Assembly (NCBI GenBank): GCA_028274765.1
Contig: JAQCND010000373.1
Location: 1 to 37,731, forward strand
Origin: Bradymonadaceae bacterium
GTDB lineage: Bacteria > Myxococcota_A > Bradymonadia > Bradymonadales > Bradymonadaceae
Length of the DNA stretch: 37,731 nt
Direction: 5' to 3'
Shown: piece after piece, positions 16,016 to 25,081 of the stretch
Position numbering within the stretch: the stretch's first letter is position 1
Layout of the letters: each line of letters begins with the position of its first letter
The notes under the pieces: generated by a model
Told to the model about the DNA's origin: nothing
The model's input: only the letters and a program-made list of their open reading frames with translations
The model's database searches: none
Translations under genes and position numbers: made by a program

Positions 16016-18811
16016 ATGGAACTCGAAGGTACCTACGACCCCCTCGACGTCGAATCCGGCTGGTACGAACACTGGGAAGAGGAGGGCTACTTCGAGGCCG
16101 ACGCCGACAGCGACCACGAGCCCTTCACCATCGTCATCCCGCCGCCGAACGTCACGGGTAGCCTCCACATGGGGCACGCTCTCTTTGTGACCCTCCAGGA
16201 CATCATGACGCGGTGGAAGCGCATGGAGGGCTATGAGGCGCTCTGGCTCCCGGGGACCGACCACGCCGGCATCGCCACGCAGGTGATGGTTGAACGCCAA
16301 CTCGCCGAAGAGGAGGGCAAAACGCGTCACGACCTCGGCCGCGAGGAGTTTCTCGAACGTGTCTGGGAGTGGAAAGACGAGCAGGGCGGCCAGATCCTCG
16401 AGCAGCTCAAGCGCATGGGTGCCTCCTGTGACTGGTCGCGCGAGCGATTCACCCTCGACGACGGGCTCAACGAGGCCGTCAAAGAGGCCTTTGTCCAGCT
16501 CTACGAGGACGATCTGCTCTATCGCGACGAACGGATGGTCGACTGGGACCCCGAGAGCCAGACGGTCCTCTCCGACCTCGAGGTCAACAACGAGGAGGAG
16601 ATGGGGACCTTCTGGTACATGCGCTATCCGCTGGTCGACCACGATCGCCACGTCGTCGTCGGCACGACTCGCCCGGAGACGATGCTCGGCGACACGGCCG
16701 TCGCGGTCCATCCCGACGACGAACGCTACCAGAACATCATCGGCGAGATGGTCGAACTTCCCCTGGTCGGCCGGCACATTCCAATCATCGCCGACACCGA
16801 ACTCCCCGATCCGGAGGAGGGAACCGGCGCCGTCAAGGTGACGCCCGCCCACGACCCGGACGACTTCGCCTGCGGGAAGCGCCACGACCTGGAGGTCATC
16901 CAGGTCATCGACTTCGACGTCCAGATCAACGACAACGCCCCCGAGCGCTACCGGGGCATGGATCGCTACGAGGCCCGCGAGCAGATCGTCGAGGATCTCG
17001 AAGCGCAGGACTACCTCGAGAAGACCGAGGAGCGCGAGTACGCCCCCGGCCGCAGCGACCGCACCGACGCCGTCGTCGAGCCCCTCCCGCTCGAACAGTG
17101 GTTCGTCGACACCGAGCCGCTGGCCGACCGGGCGATCGACACCGTTGAATCGGGAGAGACCGAGATCATCCCCGAGGTCTGGAAGAAGACTTACGACCAC
17201 TTCATGTACAACATCGAACCGTGGTGCATCAGCCGCCAGCTCTGGTGGGGCCACCGCATCCCGGCCTGGTACTGCGACGACTGTGACGGCATCACGGTGG
17301 CTCGCGAGGAACCGGACGCCTGCGAGGAGTGCGGAAGCGAGGCCATCGAACAGGACCCGGACGTCCTCGACACCTGGTTTTCGAGTGCGCTGTGGCCCTT
17401 CTCGACGCTCGGGTGGCCCGACCAGACCCCCGACCTCGAGAAATTCTACCCGACCCAGGTGATGGAGACGGGCTTCGACATCCTGTTCTTCTGGGTCGCC
17501 CGGATGCTGATGATGGGCCTGCATTTCATGGACGAGAGCCCCTTCGAGCAGGTCTATCTGCACGCGATGGTTCGCGACATCGAGGGGCGAAAAATGTCGA
17601 AGACGTACGGCAACGTCATCGACCCGCTCCACATGATTCACGGCGTCGATCACGACGAGCTCGATCCGGATCTGCACCGCGAGCTGATGAACCAGTATCC
17701 CGAGGGCGTCGAGCCCCAGGGCGCCGATGCGCTGCGATTCACGCTGGCCATCTATGCCGCTCAGGGACGCGACATCAAACTCGACATCAGCCGCATCGAG
17801 GGCTACCGGGCCTTTCTGAACAAGCTCTGGAACGCCGCTCGATTCGTGATGATGAACCTCGAGGACTACACGCCCCTCGATTACGAGTCGCGCACGGGTG
17901 ATTGGGACGGCGAGATGCCCTTCGATCGGGAGGCGCTCTCGCCGGCGGATCGCTGGATCCTCTCGCGCCTCGACGAGACCATCGACGAGGTGCAGGCGGG
18001 ACTCGAGGACTTTCGCTTCGACGATGTCGCTCAGACGCTGTACGACTTCATCTGGCACGAGTTCTGCGATTGGTACATCGAATTGTCGAAGACGACCCTC
18101 TACGACGACGAGGCCAGCGAGTCGGCCAAGCAGACGACCCGGCAAGTGCTCATCCACGTCCTGGAGAGTGTCCTCCGGTTGCTCCATCCGATCACGCCCT
18201 ACGTGACCGAGGAGATCTGGCAGGAGGTCCCCACCTCCGACGAGGCCCCCGACTCGATCATGGTCGCCCCCTGGCCCGAGCAACGCGAGGCGATCGATTT
18301 CGGCGACACCGTCGACCACATGGAGCTGGTCCTCGGGCTCATCCGCTCGATCCGGGGCATTCGCGGCGAGACCGACGTCGATCCCGGCGCGGATATCGAA
18401 GAGGTCCATTTCGTCACCGACGAGGCGGACCACCGGGAAGCCATTCGGGCGGGCGCCACCTACATCCGAGAGATGGCGACCGTCGAATCGATCGAGGTCG
18501 AATCCCCGGACGAGGCCGATGAAATAGAGGGGACGGCCACGGCTGTTCATGAAGGTGTGGACATTCGCATTCCCCTCCGCGGCATGATCGATATCGAGGA
18601 GGAACTGGAGCGACTCCACAAGGAACTCGACCGAGTCGCCGAAGATATCGAGTACGTGCGGGGGCAGCTCGACAACGAAGCGTTCGTCGAGAATGCGCCC
18701 GAAGAGGTCGTCCAACAGGAGCGTGACAAGCTCGAATCGTACCTCGAGGAACGCGAGCGGCTCCAGGCGTCGGTCGAGGAGCTCGAACAGCTCCGAAAGC
18801 CCGAAACCTGA
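16016..18811 (+). CDS. valS: Valyl-tRNA synthetase
   Basis: ValS charges tRNA-Val using ATP and edits mischarged threonine. The 931-residue class Ia synthetase has HMGH (residues 51-54, the HIGH motif) after PPPNVTGSL, KMSKT (526-530, the KMSKS motif), an editing domain between them, a zinc-ribbon CxxC pair (CDDCDG...CEECGS, near 421-440) and a C-terminal coiled coil (IDIEEELERLHKEL onwards) that clasps tRNA in bacterial ValRS. The protein is highly acidic. The track starts at 15584; I use the ATG at 16016, where GAGGA lies 10 nt upstream and the family start MELEGTYDPLDVES follows. The next gene begins 39 bp later, so valS probably leads an operon. No T-box is seen upstream. Confidence 0.97.
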   Translation: MELEGTYDPLDVESGWYEHWEEEGYFEADADSDHEPFTIVIPPPNVTGSLHMGHALFVTLQDIMTRWKRMEGYEALWLPGTDHAGIATQVMVERQLAEEEGKTRHDLGREEFLERVWEWKDEQGGQILEQLKRMGASCDWSRERFTLDDGLNEAVKEAFVQLYEDDLLYRDERMVDWDPESQTVLSDLEVNNEEEMGTFWYMRYPLVDHDRHVVVGTTRPETMLGDTAVAVHPDDERYQNIIGEMVELPLVGRHIPIIADTELPDPEEGTGAVKVTPAHDPDDFACGKRHDLEVIQVIDFDVQINDNAPERYRGMDRYEAREQIVEDLEAQDYLEKTEEREYAPGRSDRTDAVVEPLPLEQWFVDTEPLADRAIDTVESGETEIIPEVWKKTYDHFMYNIEPWCISRQLWWGHRIPAWYCDDCDGITVAREEPDACEECGSEAIEQDPDVLDTWFSSALWPFSTLGWPDQTPDLEKFYPTQVMETGFDILFFWVARMLMMGLHFMDESPFEQVYLHAMVRDIEGRKMSKTYGNVIDPLHMIHGVDHDELDPDLHRELMNQYPEGVEPQGADALRFTLAIYAAQGRDIKLDISRIEGYRAFLNKLWNAARFVMMNLEDYTPLDYESRTGDWDGEMPFDREALSPADRWILSRLDETIDEVQAGLEDFRFDDVAQTLYDFIWHEFCDWYIELSKTTLYDDEASESAKQTTRQVLIHVLESVLRLLHPITPYVTEEIWQEVPTSDEAPDSIMVAPWPEQREAIDFGDTVDHMELVLGLIRSIRGIRGETDVDPGADIEEVHFVTDEADHREAIRAGATYIREMATVESIEVESPDEADEIEGTATAVHEGVDIRIPLRGMIDIEEELERLHKELDRVAEDIEYVRGQLDNEAFVENAPEEVVQQERDKLESYLEERERLQASVEELEQLRKPET

Positions 18812-18850
18812 GCACGTCCCGCGCTTCCGGGCACGAGAGAGGAATTCGGC

Positions 18851-19630
18851 ATGACCCCACAGTCCCCGTTACAGACGCGAACGCGAGGATCGCTGGACCT
18901 CTCCGATCTCCCCAACTGTTCGTCCCGGGAGCGTACCGAGGCTCGTCAGCTCCACCACCGGCTCGAAGACGAGATCGGATGTGTCGACCTCATCGTCACG
19001 GACAATCGACGCCGGATGCTGACGACCCGCTCGCGAGACGAGCGTCGCGAAATTCGACTGCACCACATGTTCCTCGGATGCTCGGAGGAGGTTGTCGAGG
19101 CCATCGCCGAACTGGCTATCGGCGACGAATCCCGCCGCGAGGTCATCGAGCGATACGTGCGCGAGAACCGCAACGCCATTCGGTTTCAGCCCTCCGAAGA
19201 CGAACTCCAGTGGGAGGGCGAACACTTCGATCTCCGCACCGTTCTCCGGGCCGTCCTCGACTTTACCCACGACACGATCGAGGACGTCGACGACACCCTC
19301 GACGACATCTCCATCACATGGGGGCGCGACGGTCGGGGGACCAAAAGCATTCGGTTCGGGAGCTATGATTTCGATCAGAAGCTCATCCGAGTCCATCCCG
19401 CTCTCGACCAGCAGTGGGTTCCCCGATATTTCGTTGAATTCATCGTCTACCACGAGCTTCTCCACGCCATCTGCCCCCCGGCCGAGCCCGACGAGGACGT
19501 CACCGACGACGATGGCAGGCGTCACGTCCATACGGCCGAATTTCTCGAATACGAGCGCGCTTTTCCACGATATGAAGAGGCGATGGCCTGGGAGTCCGAG
19601 CATCTGGAACGGATCCTGAATCGAGACTGA
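18851..19630 (+). CDS. Putative SprT-like zinc metalloprotease-domain protein
   Basis: This 259-residue acidic protein is soluble, with no signal peptide or membrane segment. Near its C-terminus it has FIVYHELLHAICPP, a zinc-protease HExxH motif (residues 201-205). About 20 residues later HVHTAEF (H225/H227) offers a third metal ligand, and an aromatic, acidic tail follows. The layout HExxH, short spacer, H, then FPRYEEAMAWE recalls SprT/YgjP-like minigluzincins, but I cannot place it in a named family. The N-terminal 150 residues (LIVTDNRRRMLTTRSRDERREIRLHHMFL) look like a separate domain of unknown role. GAGAGGAA precedes the ATG. It lies 39 bp after valS and 10 bp before the cytochrome gene, so it is probably co-transcribed with both. 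Confidence 0.7.
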   Translation: MTPQSPLQTRTRGSLDLSDLPNCSSRERTEARQLHHRLEDEIGCVDLIVTDNRRRMLTTRSRDERREIRLHHMFLGCSEEVVEAIAELAIGDESRREVIERYVRENRNAIRFQPSEDELQWEGEHFDLRTVLRAVLDFTHDTIEDVDDTLDDISITWGRDGRGTKSIRFGSYDFDQKLIRVHPALDQQWVPRYFVEFIVYHELLHAICPPAEPDEDVTDDDGRRHVHTAEFLEYERAFPRYEEAMAWESEHLERILNRD

Positions 19631-19640
19631 GGAGACGGCG

Positions 19641-21461
19641 ATGCAGTTTGGAGAGGTGACCTGGCGTCCGATCGCCGTCGTCGCCACGAGCATACTCGGA
19701 TGGGGACTTCTGGCCTCGGCCAGCGGGGCCTGCGACCGCGGCAGCTCCCGATCTCAGGAGGCATCCCCACGCGAAGCCGAGCCAGGCTCGTCCCAATCGG
19801 CGACATCCCAAGCGTCATCCGACTCGAGCGATGCGTCGAGCGCCTCCTCACAGGGCTCGCTCGAGGGATTGCCCGGCGATCGCGAACCCGGTAGTCGCCA
19901 ACCCGAACTGGTCGGCCCCGATGCCCCCGCGCTCTTCTTTACGGCCGGGCTCAAGGGATATCTGGAACCGTGTGGCTGTTCGGCCGACGTCCTCCTGGGC
20001 GGCGCCGAGCGCGTCGTGGGCTACGTCCAGGCGGCTCGCCAGCTCGCCCCGAACGACGCCATGATCGACGCCGGAGATACGTTTTTCCGCCACGAGACGG
20101 TCGAAGACCATCGCCTCCCCCAGTCCAAGGCTCAGACGAAGGTCACGGCCTCGATGCTGGATGCCCTCGGCGTGCGGGTGACCGTCCCCGGCGAACGAGA
20201 CTTCGCCCTCGGCGCCGACTGGTATCGCCAACGACTCGACGAGGCCGGCGTCGAGCCCATCGCCTCGAACCTGACCATCCAGGGCGAGTCCCTGCCCGAC
20301 TACGAGACGATCGAACTCGGCGACTGGACGGTTGGCGTCGTCGGCGCCGTGCAACCGGACCTCTACGATGAGGTCGACGCGGTCGAGACCTCTCCGCCCG
20401 GCCCGGCCCTCGACGAGGCGCTCGCGTCGATGCCCGACGACGTCGATGCGACGGTGCTGCTGTTGCACGGCGAACTCGCCGAAGCCAAGGAGCGACTCGA
20501 GGCCCACGCCCCCATCGACTTCGCCGTGATCGGACACGGGCCCCGCGAGACCGATCAGGTCGATCGAGCGGGCAACGGCTACACGCTCGAAGCCTTCGAC
20601 CAGGGTCGATACGTCGGTGTGCTGAAGTTTTACGAGCAATCGGGCCAACGCCCCTTTGAAAACGCACAGACGGGGAGCGAATCCGAGCTCGAGAAAATCA
20701 ACAACCAGATCGACCACGTCCGCAAGAGTATCGACGACCTGACGCCCACGCCGCCCGATCAGCAACCGCCCATTCTCGATCGTCTCCGGGAGCGCCTAGA
20801 CAAGCTCGAAACGCGACGGGAACAGATCAAACACGCCGATCTCGAGATCCCCGAGGGCCGTCGAAGTTTCCACTATCGCCCGGTGGCGATGAAGCCGGGC
20901 TATCCCATCGACCGCAACATCCAGAAGAAACGCAACGCGTTCAACGCCAAACTCGAGAAGCTCAATCGACGGACCGACCGCGAGATCCCCGCCGTCGAGG
21001 AGGGGCAGGCGACCTATGTCGGCACGAACCAGTGTGCTGACTGCCATCAGGCGGCTCACAAATTCTGGAAGGGGACGCACCACAGCGGCGCCGTGGATAC
21101 CCTCAAGGAGCGCAACAAACTCTACGACCAGCAGTGCGTGGGATGTCACGTCGTCGGCTACGACAAACCCGGCGGAAGCGTCCTGGGCAAACTCAAATAC
21201 GACGCCGAGGTCAATGGCGCGACGATCACCAAGGATCTCCGCAACGTCGGGTGCGAGTCGTGCCACGGTCCGGGCTCGAAACACACGGTGGCACCGGTAG
21301 GGTCCGACGGTGAACCCCAGCACATCGAGGACGGTGCCGGGAAGGACGTCTGCATGCAGTGTCACGTTCCCGAACACTCTCCGAGCTTCGAATACGACAA
21401 GTACGTCCGTCAGGTCACCGGAGAGGGCCATCCCCTGTCGGCGGACGAAAACGGAGAATAA
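19641..21461 (+). CDS. Exported tetraheme cytochrome c554-type protein with metallophosphoesterase-like domain
   Basis: The 606-residue protein begins with an export signal ending ASGAC, so it may be a lipoprotein, followed by a Ser-rich linker to about residue 80. Residues about 95-330 resemble the calcineurin/5'-nucleotidase (UshA-like) fold: GLKGYLEPCGCSADVLLGG, MIDAGDTFF, VPGERDFALG, ASNL and IGHG. Several metal ligands are altered (ERD where NHE is usual), so phosphatase activity is doubtful. A charged helical region follows, then a cytochrome c554-like domain with four CxxCH heme sites: CADCH (465), CVGCH (499), CESCH (538) and CMQCH (571). It should act in periplasmic or outer-surface electron transfer. 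GGAG stands before the ATG, 10 bp after the protease-like gene. Substrate and partners are unknown. Confidence 0.85.
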   Translation: MQFGEVTWRPIAVVATSILGWGLLASASGACDRGSSRSQEASPREAEPGSSQSATSQASSDSSDASSASSQGSLEGLPGDREPGSRQPELVGPDAPALFFTAGLKGYLEPCGCSADVLLGGAERVVGYVQAARQLAPNDAMIDAGDTFFRHETVEDHRLPQSKAQTKVTASMLDALGVRVTVPGERDFALGADWYRQRLDEAGVEPIASNLTIQGESLPDYETIELGDWTVGVVGAVQPDLYDEVDAVETSPPGPALDEALASMPDDVDATVLLLHGELAEAKERLEAHAPIDFAVIGHGPRETDQVDRAGNGYTLEAFDQGRYVGVLKFYEQSGQRPFENAQTGSESELEKINNQIDHVRKSIDDLTPTPPDQQPPILDRLRERLDKLETRREQIKHADLEIPEGRRSFHYRPVAMKPGYPIDRNIQKKRNAFNAKLEKLNRRTDREIPAVEEGQATYVGTNQCADCHQAAHKFWKGTHHSGAVDTLKERNKLYDQQCVGCHVVGYDKPGGSVLGKLKYDAEVNGATITKDLRNVGCESCHGPGSKHTVAPVGSDGEPQHIEDGAGKDVCMQCHVPEHSPSFEYDKYVRQVTGEGHPLSADENGE

Positions 21462-21482
21462 CGCGAGTCCAATCCGCGAGGA

Positions 21483-21511
21483 GGCCGACCACGAGGCTCT
21501 TTTGGTCGGCC
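21483..21511 (+). terminator. Hairpin after the cytochrome gene, possible terminator
   Basis: GGCCGACC (21483-21490) pairs with GGTCGGCC (21504-21511) around a 13-nt loop, 21 bp past the stop of the cytochrome gene. There is no T-run after the stem, so it may end transcription weakly or protect the RNA 3' end. The rest of the 269-bp gap to the next gene shows nothing definite. Confidence 0.4.
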
Positions 21512-21730
21512 CATCCGGGCAGCGAGCGGCTCGGGAACGACGAGCGGATGAGCAGGGGGAGACCCCATGAACAGGGTGGCACGACGCCCCACTCTCGAGG
21601 CCGTCGGCGGGATGGATGTATTTACACCCGTCCTCGAATGTGGGATTCTCGCCGTCACCCTGGAGGCAGTTTATATGAATCACGGGCTCTAGCTCGACTC
21701 AACTTCGAGCGGGGCGGGTTTCATTCAGTT

Positions 21731-23431
21731 ATGTTCAAGCGATTTTTGGAATTCTTGAAGGGCGATTCGGATCGGGAACATGTCGAGGGAAGTTATCTGA
21801 GCCATTTACTGGATCAGGTCGAGCCTTCGGTCGTCGAAGCGCTCAAATCTTGTCCGCAACACGATCCACTCCTGTTGGTGGCGATCGAGATCCTCCGCAC
21901 CACAGACGAAGAGCGCTGGCCCGAACAGGAGATTCGCCATCCCCTCGTCGATGCCGAAAGCCCGGGCCACGATCCTCCTCCGCCCCCCAATGGGGATGCG
22001 GATTCCCCCTCGACCCTCGACATCACCGAGGATGTCGAGCGGGTGCGCGAGAATCTCGTCGACGACCTCGTCGATACAGAGGAAGCCTCCCGAGGCGAAG
22101 AAGAGACTCGGGATCCGAACGAGCCCCGCGAAGACGACGATCCCTCGTCGAACGATCTCGACGCTCAGGACACAGACGAACCGTCGCGTGACGAGTCGCC
22201 AGAGCCCCCGGAAGCCCCCGATTCGCCGCCCCCACCCCCTGACGGCTCCCCCAGTGCCGACGAACTCGCCGACCAGCCCGTCGACGAACCCGGCTACGAG
22301 GTTACCTCCACCGTCGAGGTCGACTCTCCGCATCGCCAGAATCACGAAGTGAGCCCCTCCCAGGACGGCCTCCCTCGGCTCGACTCCGAGCCCGTGTTAC
22401 AGGCGGGACGCGTCTTTCTGGGCGTGCTCATCGAAAACGACCGTCTGCCCGTCGACATGCAGATGGAGCTCGAGGATATCGAACGGGCGCGAGATCTACT
22501 GCTGGGGTATTTTCTCGGATCGGACGAGGTCGGCCAGCAAGCTCAGGCCATGCTCGAGACGGTCGAAGACAAATTCTCCGAGGGCCTCTACAGCCAGGCA
22601 GAGATCCTCCTCGAATTGTTCGAGTCCGATCGCTCGACTCGGATCGAAAACGATCGCAATCTCTTTTACGACGAGATGATCCTGCGATTCGGGGAACATC
22701 GCCGCCACGGGATGCAGACGGGCGAATCCTCCGAATTGCAGTCGCGCATCGAGAGCGCTCGGACCGACGACGAGGCCGAAGACGAATTGTTCGACTGGCT
22801 CGCCGAGTCGTCTTTTCTCTCCTTCAATATGCTCGCCCGCGATCTCGACGAACTCGAACGATGGGAAGACGTCGCCGCCCACTCCTCGCGAGGTGGCGTG
22901 GTCGAGGACTTCACCAGTGTGATTCCCCCGGAGCGCTGGCGACTGCCGAGCGAATTTTCGCGTTCCCTGCTGGAGTTGGCTGACGACTACATCTCCCCCG
23001 AACAGGTCGAAGTCTACATCCTCGATCACGTCAAGACGTGCTACTTCGTCCTCCGAGCCATGGGGGATACGGGACTCGAATCCTATCTGGACGTCTTCTT
23101 CGACTGGTTCGACGAGGCCTTCGGCGTCGATGGCGTAGCGCTGATGCCCGATCTCTACCAGGAGATGACGTCCAACGAGCGGCTCATTGGAGACGTCTTC
23201 GGCGAGCTTTATGCCGAGCACCTCGCCGAGGACGCCGAAGCCATCCGACGCCAGTGGACCCGACGGGACGTCGAGTCGGGCATCGCTCACTTCTATGAGA
23301 CCCTCGAGTCGGCTCCCCTCGACCAGCTCCGCCCCGGGCACTACAACCTCGGTCACTTCATCCTCGACGATCTCTTCGGACTCGAGTACCCCACGTCTCG
23401 ATTTGCCTTCAACATGCACCGACTGAGCTGA
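21731..23431 (+). CDS. Unrecognised acidic protein with Pro/Asp-rich linker
   Basis: I do not recognise this 566-residue protein. An N-terminal helix-rich segment (MFKRFLEFLKGDSDRE to about residue 70) is followed by a disordered-looking linker (about 72-225) rich in Asp, Glu, Pro and Ser with two runs of five prolines. The C-terminal ~340 residues look globular and mostly helical (ILLELFESDRSTRI, FDWLAESSFLSFNML, SYLDVFFDWFDEAFG). There is no signal peptide or membrane segment. The track begins at 21359, inside the cytochrome gene. I choose the ATG at 21731 because the coding pattern starts there, although its ribosome site is weak (GGGGCGGG is rather far upstream). Its stop is 9 bp from the stop of the convergent sigma-54 regulator. 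Multidomain adaptor is a guess only. Confidence 0.75.
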   Translation: MFKRFLEFLKGDSDREHVEGSYLSHLLDQVEPSVVEALKSCPQHDPLLLVAIEILRTTDEERWPEQEIRHPLVDAESPGHDPPPPPNGDADSPSTLDITEDVERVRENLVDDLVDTEEASRGEEETRDPNEPREDDDPSSNDLDAQDTDEPSRDESPEPPEAPDSPPPPPDGSPSADELADQPVDEPGYEVTSTVEVDSPHRQNHEVSPSQDGLPRLDSEPVLQAGRVFLGVLIENDRLPVDMQMELEDIERARDLLLGYFLGSDEVGQQAQAMLETVEDKFSEGLYSQAEILLELFESDRSTRIENDRNLFYDEMILRFGEHRRHGMQTGESSELQSRIESARTDDEAEDELFDWLAESSFLSFNMLARDLDELERWEDVAAHSSRGGVVEDFTSVIPPERWRLPSEFSRSLLELADDYISPEQVEVYILDHVKTCYFVLRAMGDTGLESYLDVFFDWFDEAFGVDGVALMPDLYQEMTSNERLIGDVFGELYAEHLAEDAEAIRRQWTRRDVESGIAHFYETLESAPLDQLRPGHYNLGHFILDDLFGLEYPTSRFAFNMHRLS

Positions 23432-23440
23432 CGCTTCCCG

Positions 23441-24841
23441 TCATGCATCAGCTTCGGGCTGACGTCCCACGTCCTGGAGGTCGTAATCCTTGATCTTGTA
23501 GAGCAGGGCGCGGTGGCTGATCTCGAGGAGTTCGGCGGCGTGCGTCCGATTCCCCTCGGTCTTTTCGAGCGCCCGCCGGATCAGTACTTCTTCGAGCGCC
23601 TTCGTCATCTTTTTGATGGACAGTTCGTCGCTCTGGAAGATCGCGTGGAGATCGTCGTCGCTCTCGAGAATGCGATCGGGCAGAGCCCCTCGATCGATCT
23701 CATCACCGTCGGCGAGCACAACGCCGCGCTCGATGCAGTTCTGAACCTCTCGGACGTTGCCCGGCCACGAGTACTCCATCATCACCTTCATGGCCTCCGA
23801 GCCGACGCCCTCGATGTCGGTACCGAGCCGAGCGTTTTGCTGTTCGATGAAGTGTTCGACCAGGAGGGGAATGTCCTCGCGACGCTCGCGAAGCGGCGGG
23901 AGGTGGACGTGAATGACGTTGAGCCGATAGAAGAGATCTTCGCGGAAATGGCCCTCCTCGACCTCCTCCTCGAGATCGCGGAGGCTGGCGGCAATGACGC
24001 GCACGTCGATGGACGTACTCTCGGTAGACCCGACGCGCCGCACTTCGTTTTCCTGAAGGACGCGGAGCAATTTGACCTGGAGATTGACGGGGATCTCCGT
24101 GATTTCGTCGAGAAAGATCGTTCCGCCATCAGCCTCCTCGAACAGCCCTTTTTTGTCGGCCGAGGCATCCGTAAACGCCCCCTCGACGTGCCCGAAGAGT
24201 TCGCTCTCGAGTAGATTTTCGGGAATGGCGCCACAGTTGACGGGCACCCAGGGCCCTTCACTTCGAGGGGAGAGCTCGTGGGTGGCGCGTGCAATCAGCT
24301 CTTTGCCCGTCCCCGATTCCCCCGTGACCAGAAGCGTGGATTTGTAGTTGGCGATCTGGCGGATCGTGTCGAAGACTTCCTGGATGGCCTCGCTTTCGCC
24401 GACAATATGGGGGAAAGGATCGTCATCCTCGTCCTCGAGCTGTTCGTTGAGGGCTTCGTTTTCCTGCTGAAGCTGCAGCCGCTCTTCGGCCTTGGTGAGT
24501 GTCAGGAGGATCTCCTCCTTGTTGAAGGGCTTGTCGATGTAGTCGTAAGCCCCGCGTTTGATCGCTTCGACGGCCATTTCCCGGTCGCCGAAGGCACTCA
24601 TGACGATGACAGTCGTCTCGATCGAGCAGTCCCCGATCTCGTCCAGCAGTTCCATGCCGTCGATCCGGGGCATGCGAACGTCACAGAGCGCGAGCTCGTA
24701 ATCGTCGGCCATTAGCTCCTGAAGAGCCGCTTCCCCGTCCTCGACGGTCTCCACCTCGTAGCCCTCTTTGCCGAGAAGCATGCTCAGCATGTGACGGATC
24801 TCTTCTTCGTCATCGACGACGAGGACCTTCAGGGGTTCCAT
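23441..24841 (-). CDS. Sigma-54-dependent response regulator (NtrC family)
   Basis: This 466-residue regulator accepts phosphate from a sensor kinase and remodels sigma-54 RNA polymerase with ATP. The receiver domain has acidic DDEEE, the phospho-site D54 (CDVRMPRIDG) and K104 (YIDKPF). The AAA+ domain has Walker A GESGTGKE (174-181) and Walker B GGTIFLDE (239-246). A Fis-type DNA-binding helix-turn-helix lies at about 428-450 (GNRTHAAELLEISHRALLYKI). The sigma-54 contact loop reads GAFTDA (221-226) instead of the usual GAFTGA. The track start at 24874 is replaced by the ATG at 24841, with GAGGAG 7 nt upstream. It lies 240 bp downstream of the kinase gene; that gap has a G-rich hairpin at 24930-24951 and no gene. 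The partner kinase is most likely the neighbour. Confidence 0.93.
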   Translation of the reverse strand: MEPLKVLVVDDEEEIRHMLSMLLGKEGYEVETVEDGEAALQELMADDYELALCDVRMPRIDGMELLDEIGDCSIETTVIVMSAFGDREMAVEAIKRGAYDYIDKPFNKEEILLTLTKAEERLQLQQENEALNEQLEDEDDDPFPHIVGESEAIQEVFDTIRQIANYKSTLLVTGESGTGKELIARATHELSPRSEGPWVPVNCGAIPENLLESELFGHVEGAFTDASADKKGLFEEADGGTIFLDEITEIPVNLQVKLLRVLQENEVRRVGSTESTSIDVRVIAASLRDLEEEVEEGHFREDLFYRLNVIHVHLPPLRERREDIPLLVEHFIEQQNARLGTDIEGVGSEAMKVMMEYSWPGNVREVQNCIERGVVLADGDEIDRGALPDRILESDDDLHAIFQSDELSIKKMTKALEEVLIRRALEKTEGNRTHAAELLEISHRALLYKIKDYDLQDVGRQPEADA

Positions 24842-25081
24842 GAAACGACTCCTCGTAGGCGTTGCAGGATGCACTGGGCGTCACGGTACCGCGAGAGATG
24901 TCCTCCTCCCCTCCCCCTCCGGTGTACGCCCGTGGGGGGGCATCCCCTCGGTGGAGAGACAGCGATGCGTTCGGAGCAAGAGGACGACGCTCATTGTTCA
25001 AGACGCCCCGATATTCGTCAACGATACGAGATCGACCCGAACCACAGCCGGCTCGGAGCTCGTGCCCGTCGACTCGAGGAG

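Noticed and set aside
16010-18715. 901-codon open frame on the minus strand
   Set aside because: It is the exact antisense of valS. Acidic GC-rich coding DNA leaves long open frames on the opposite strand, and its product resembles no protein.
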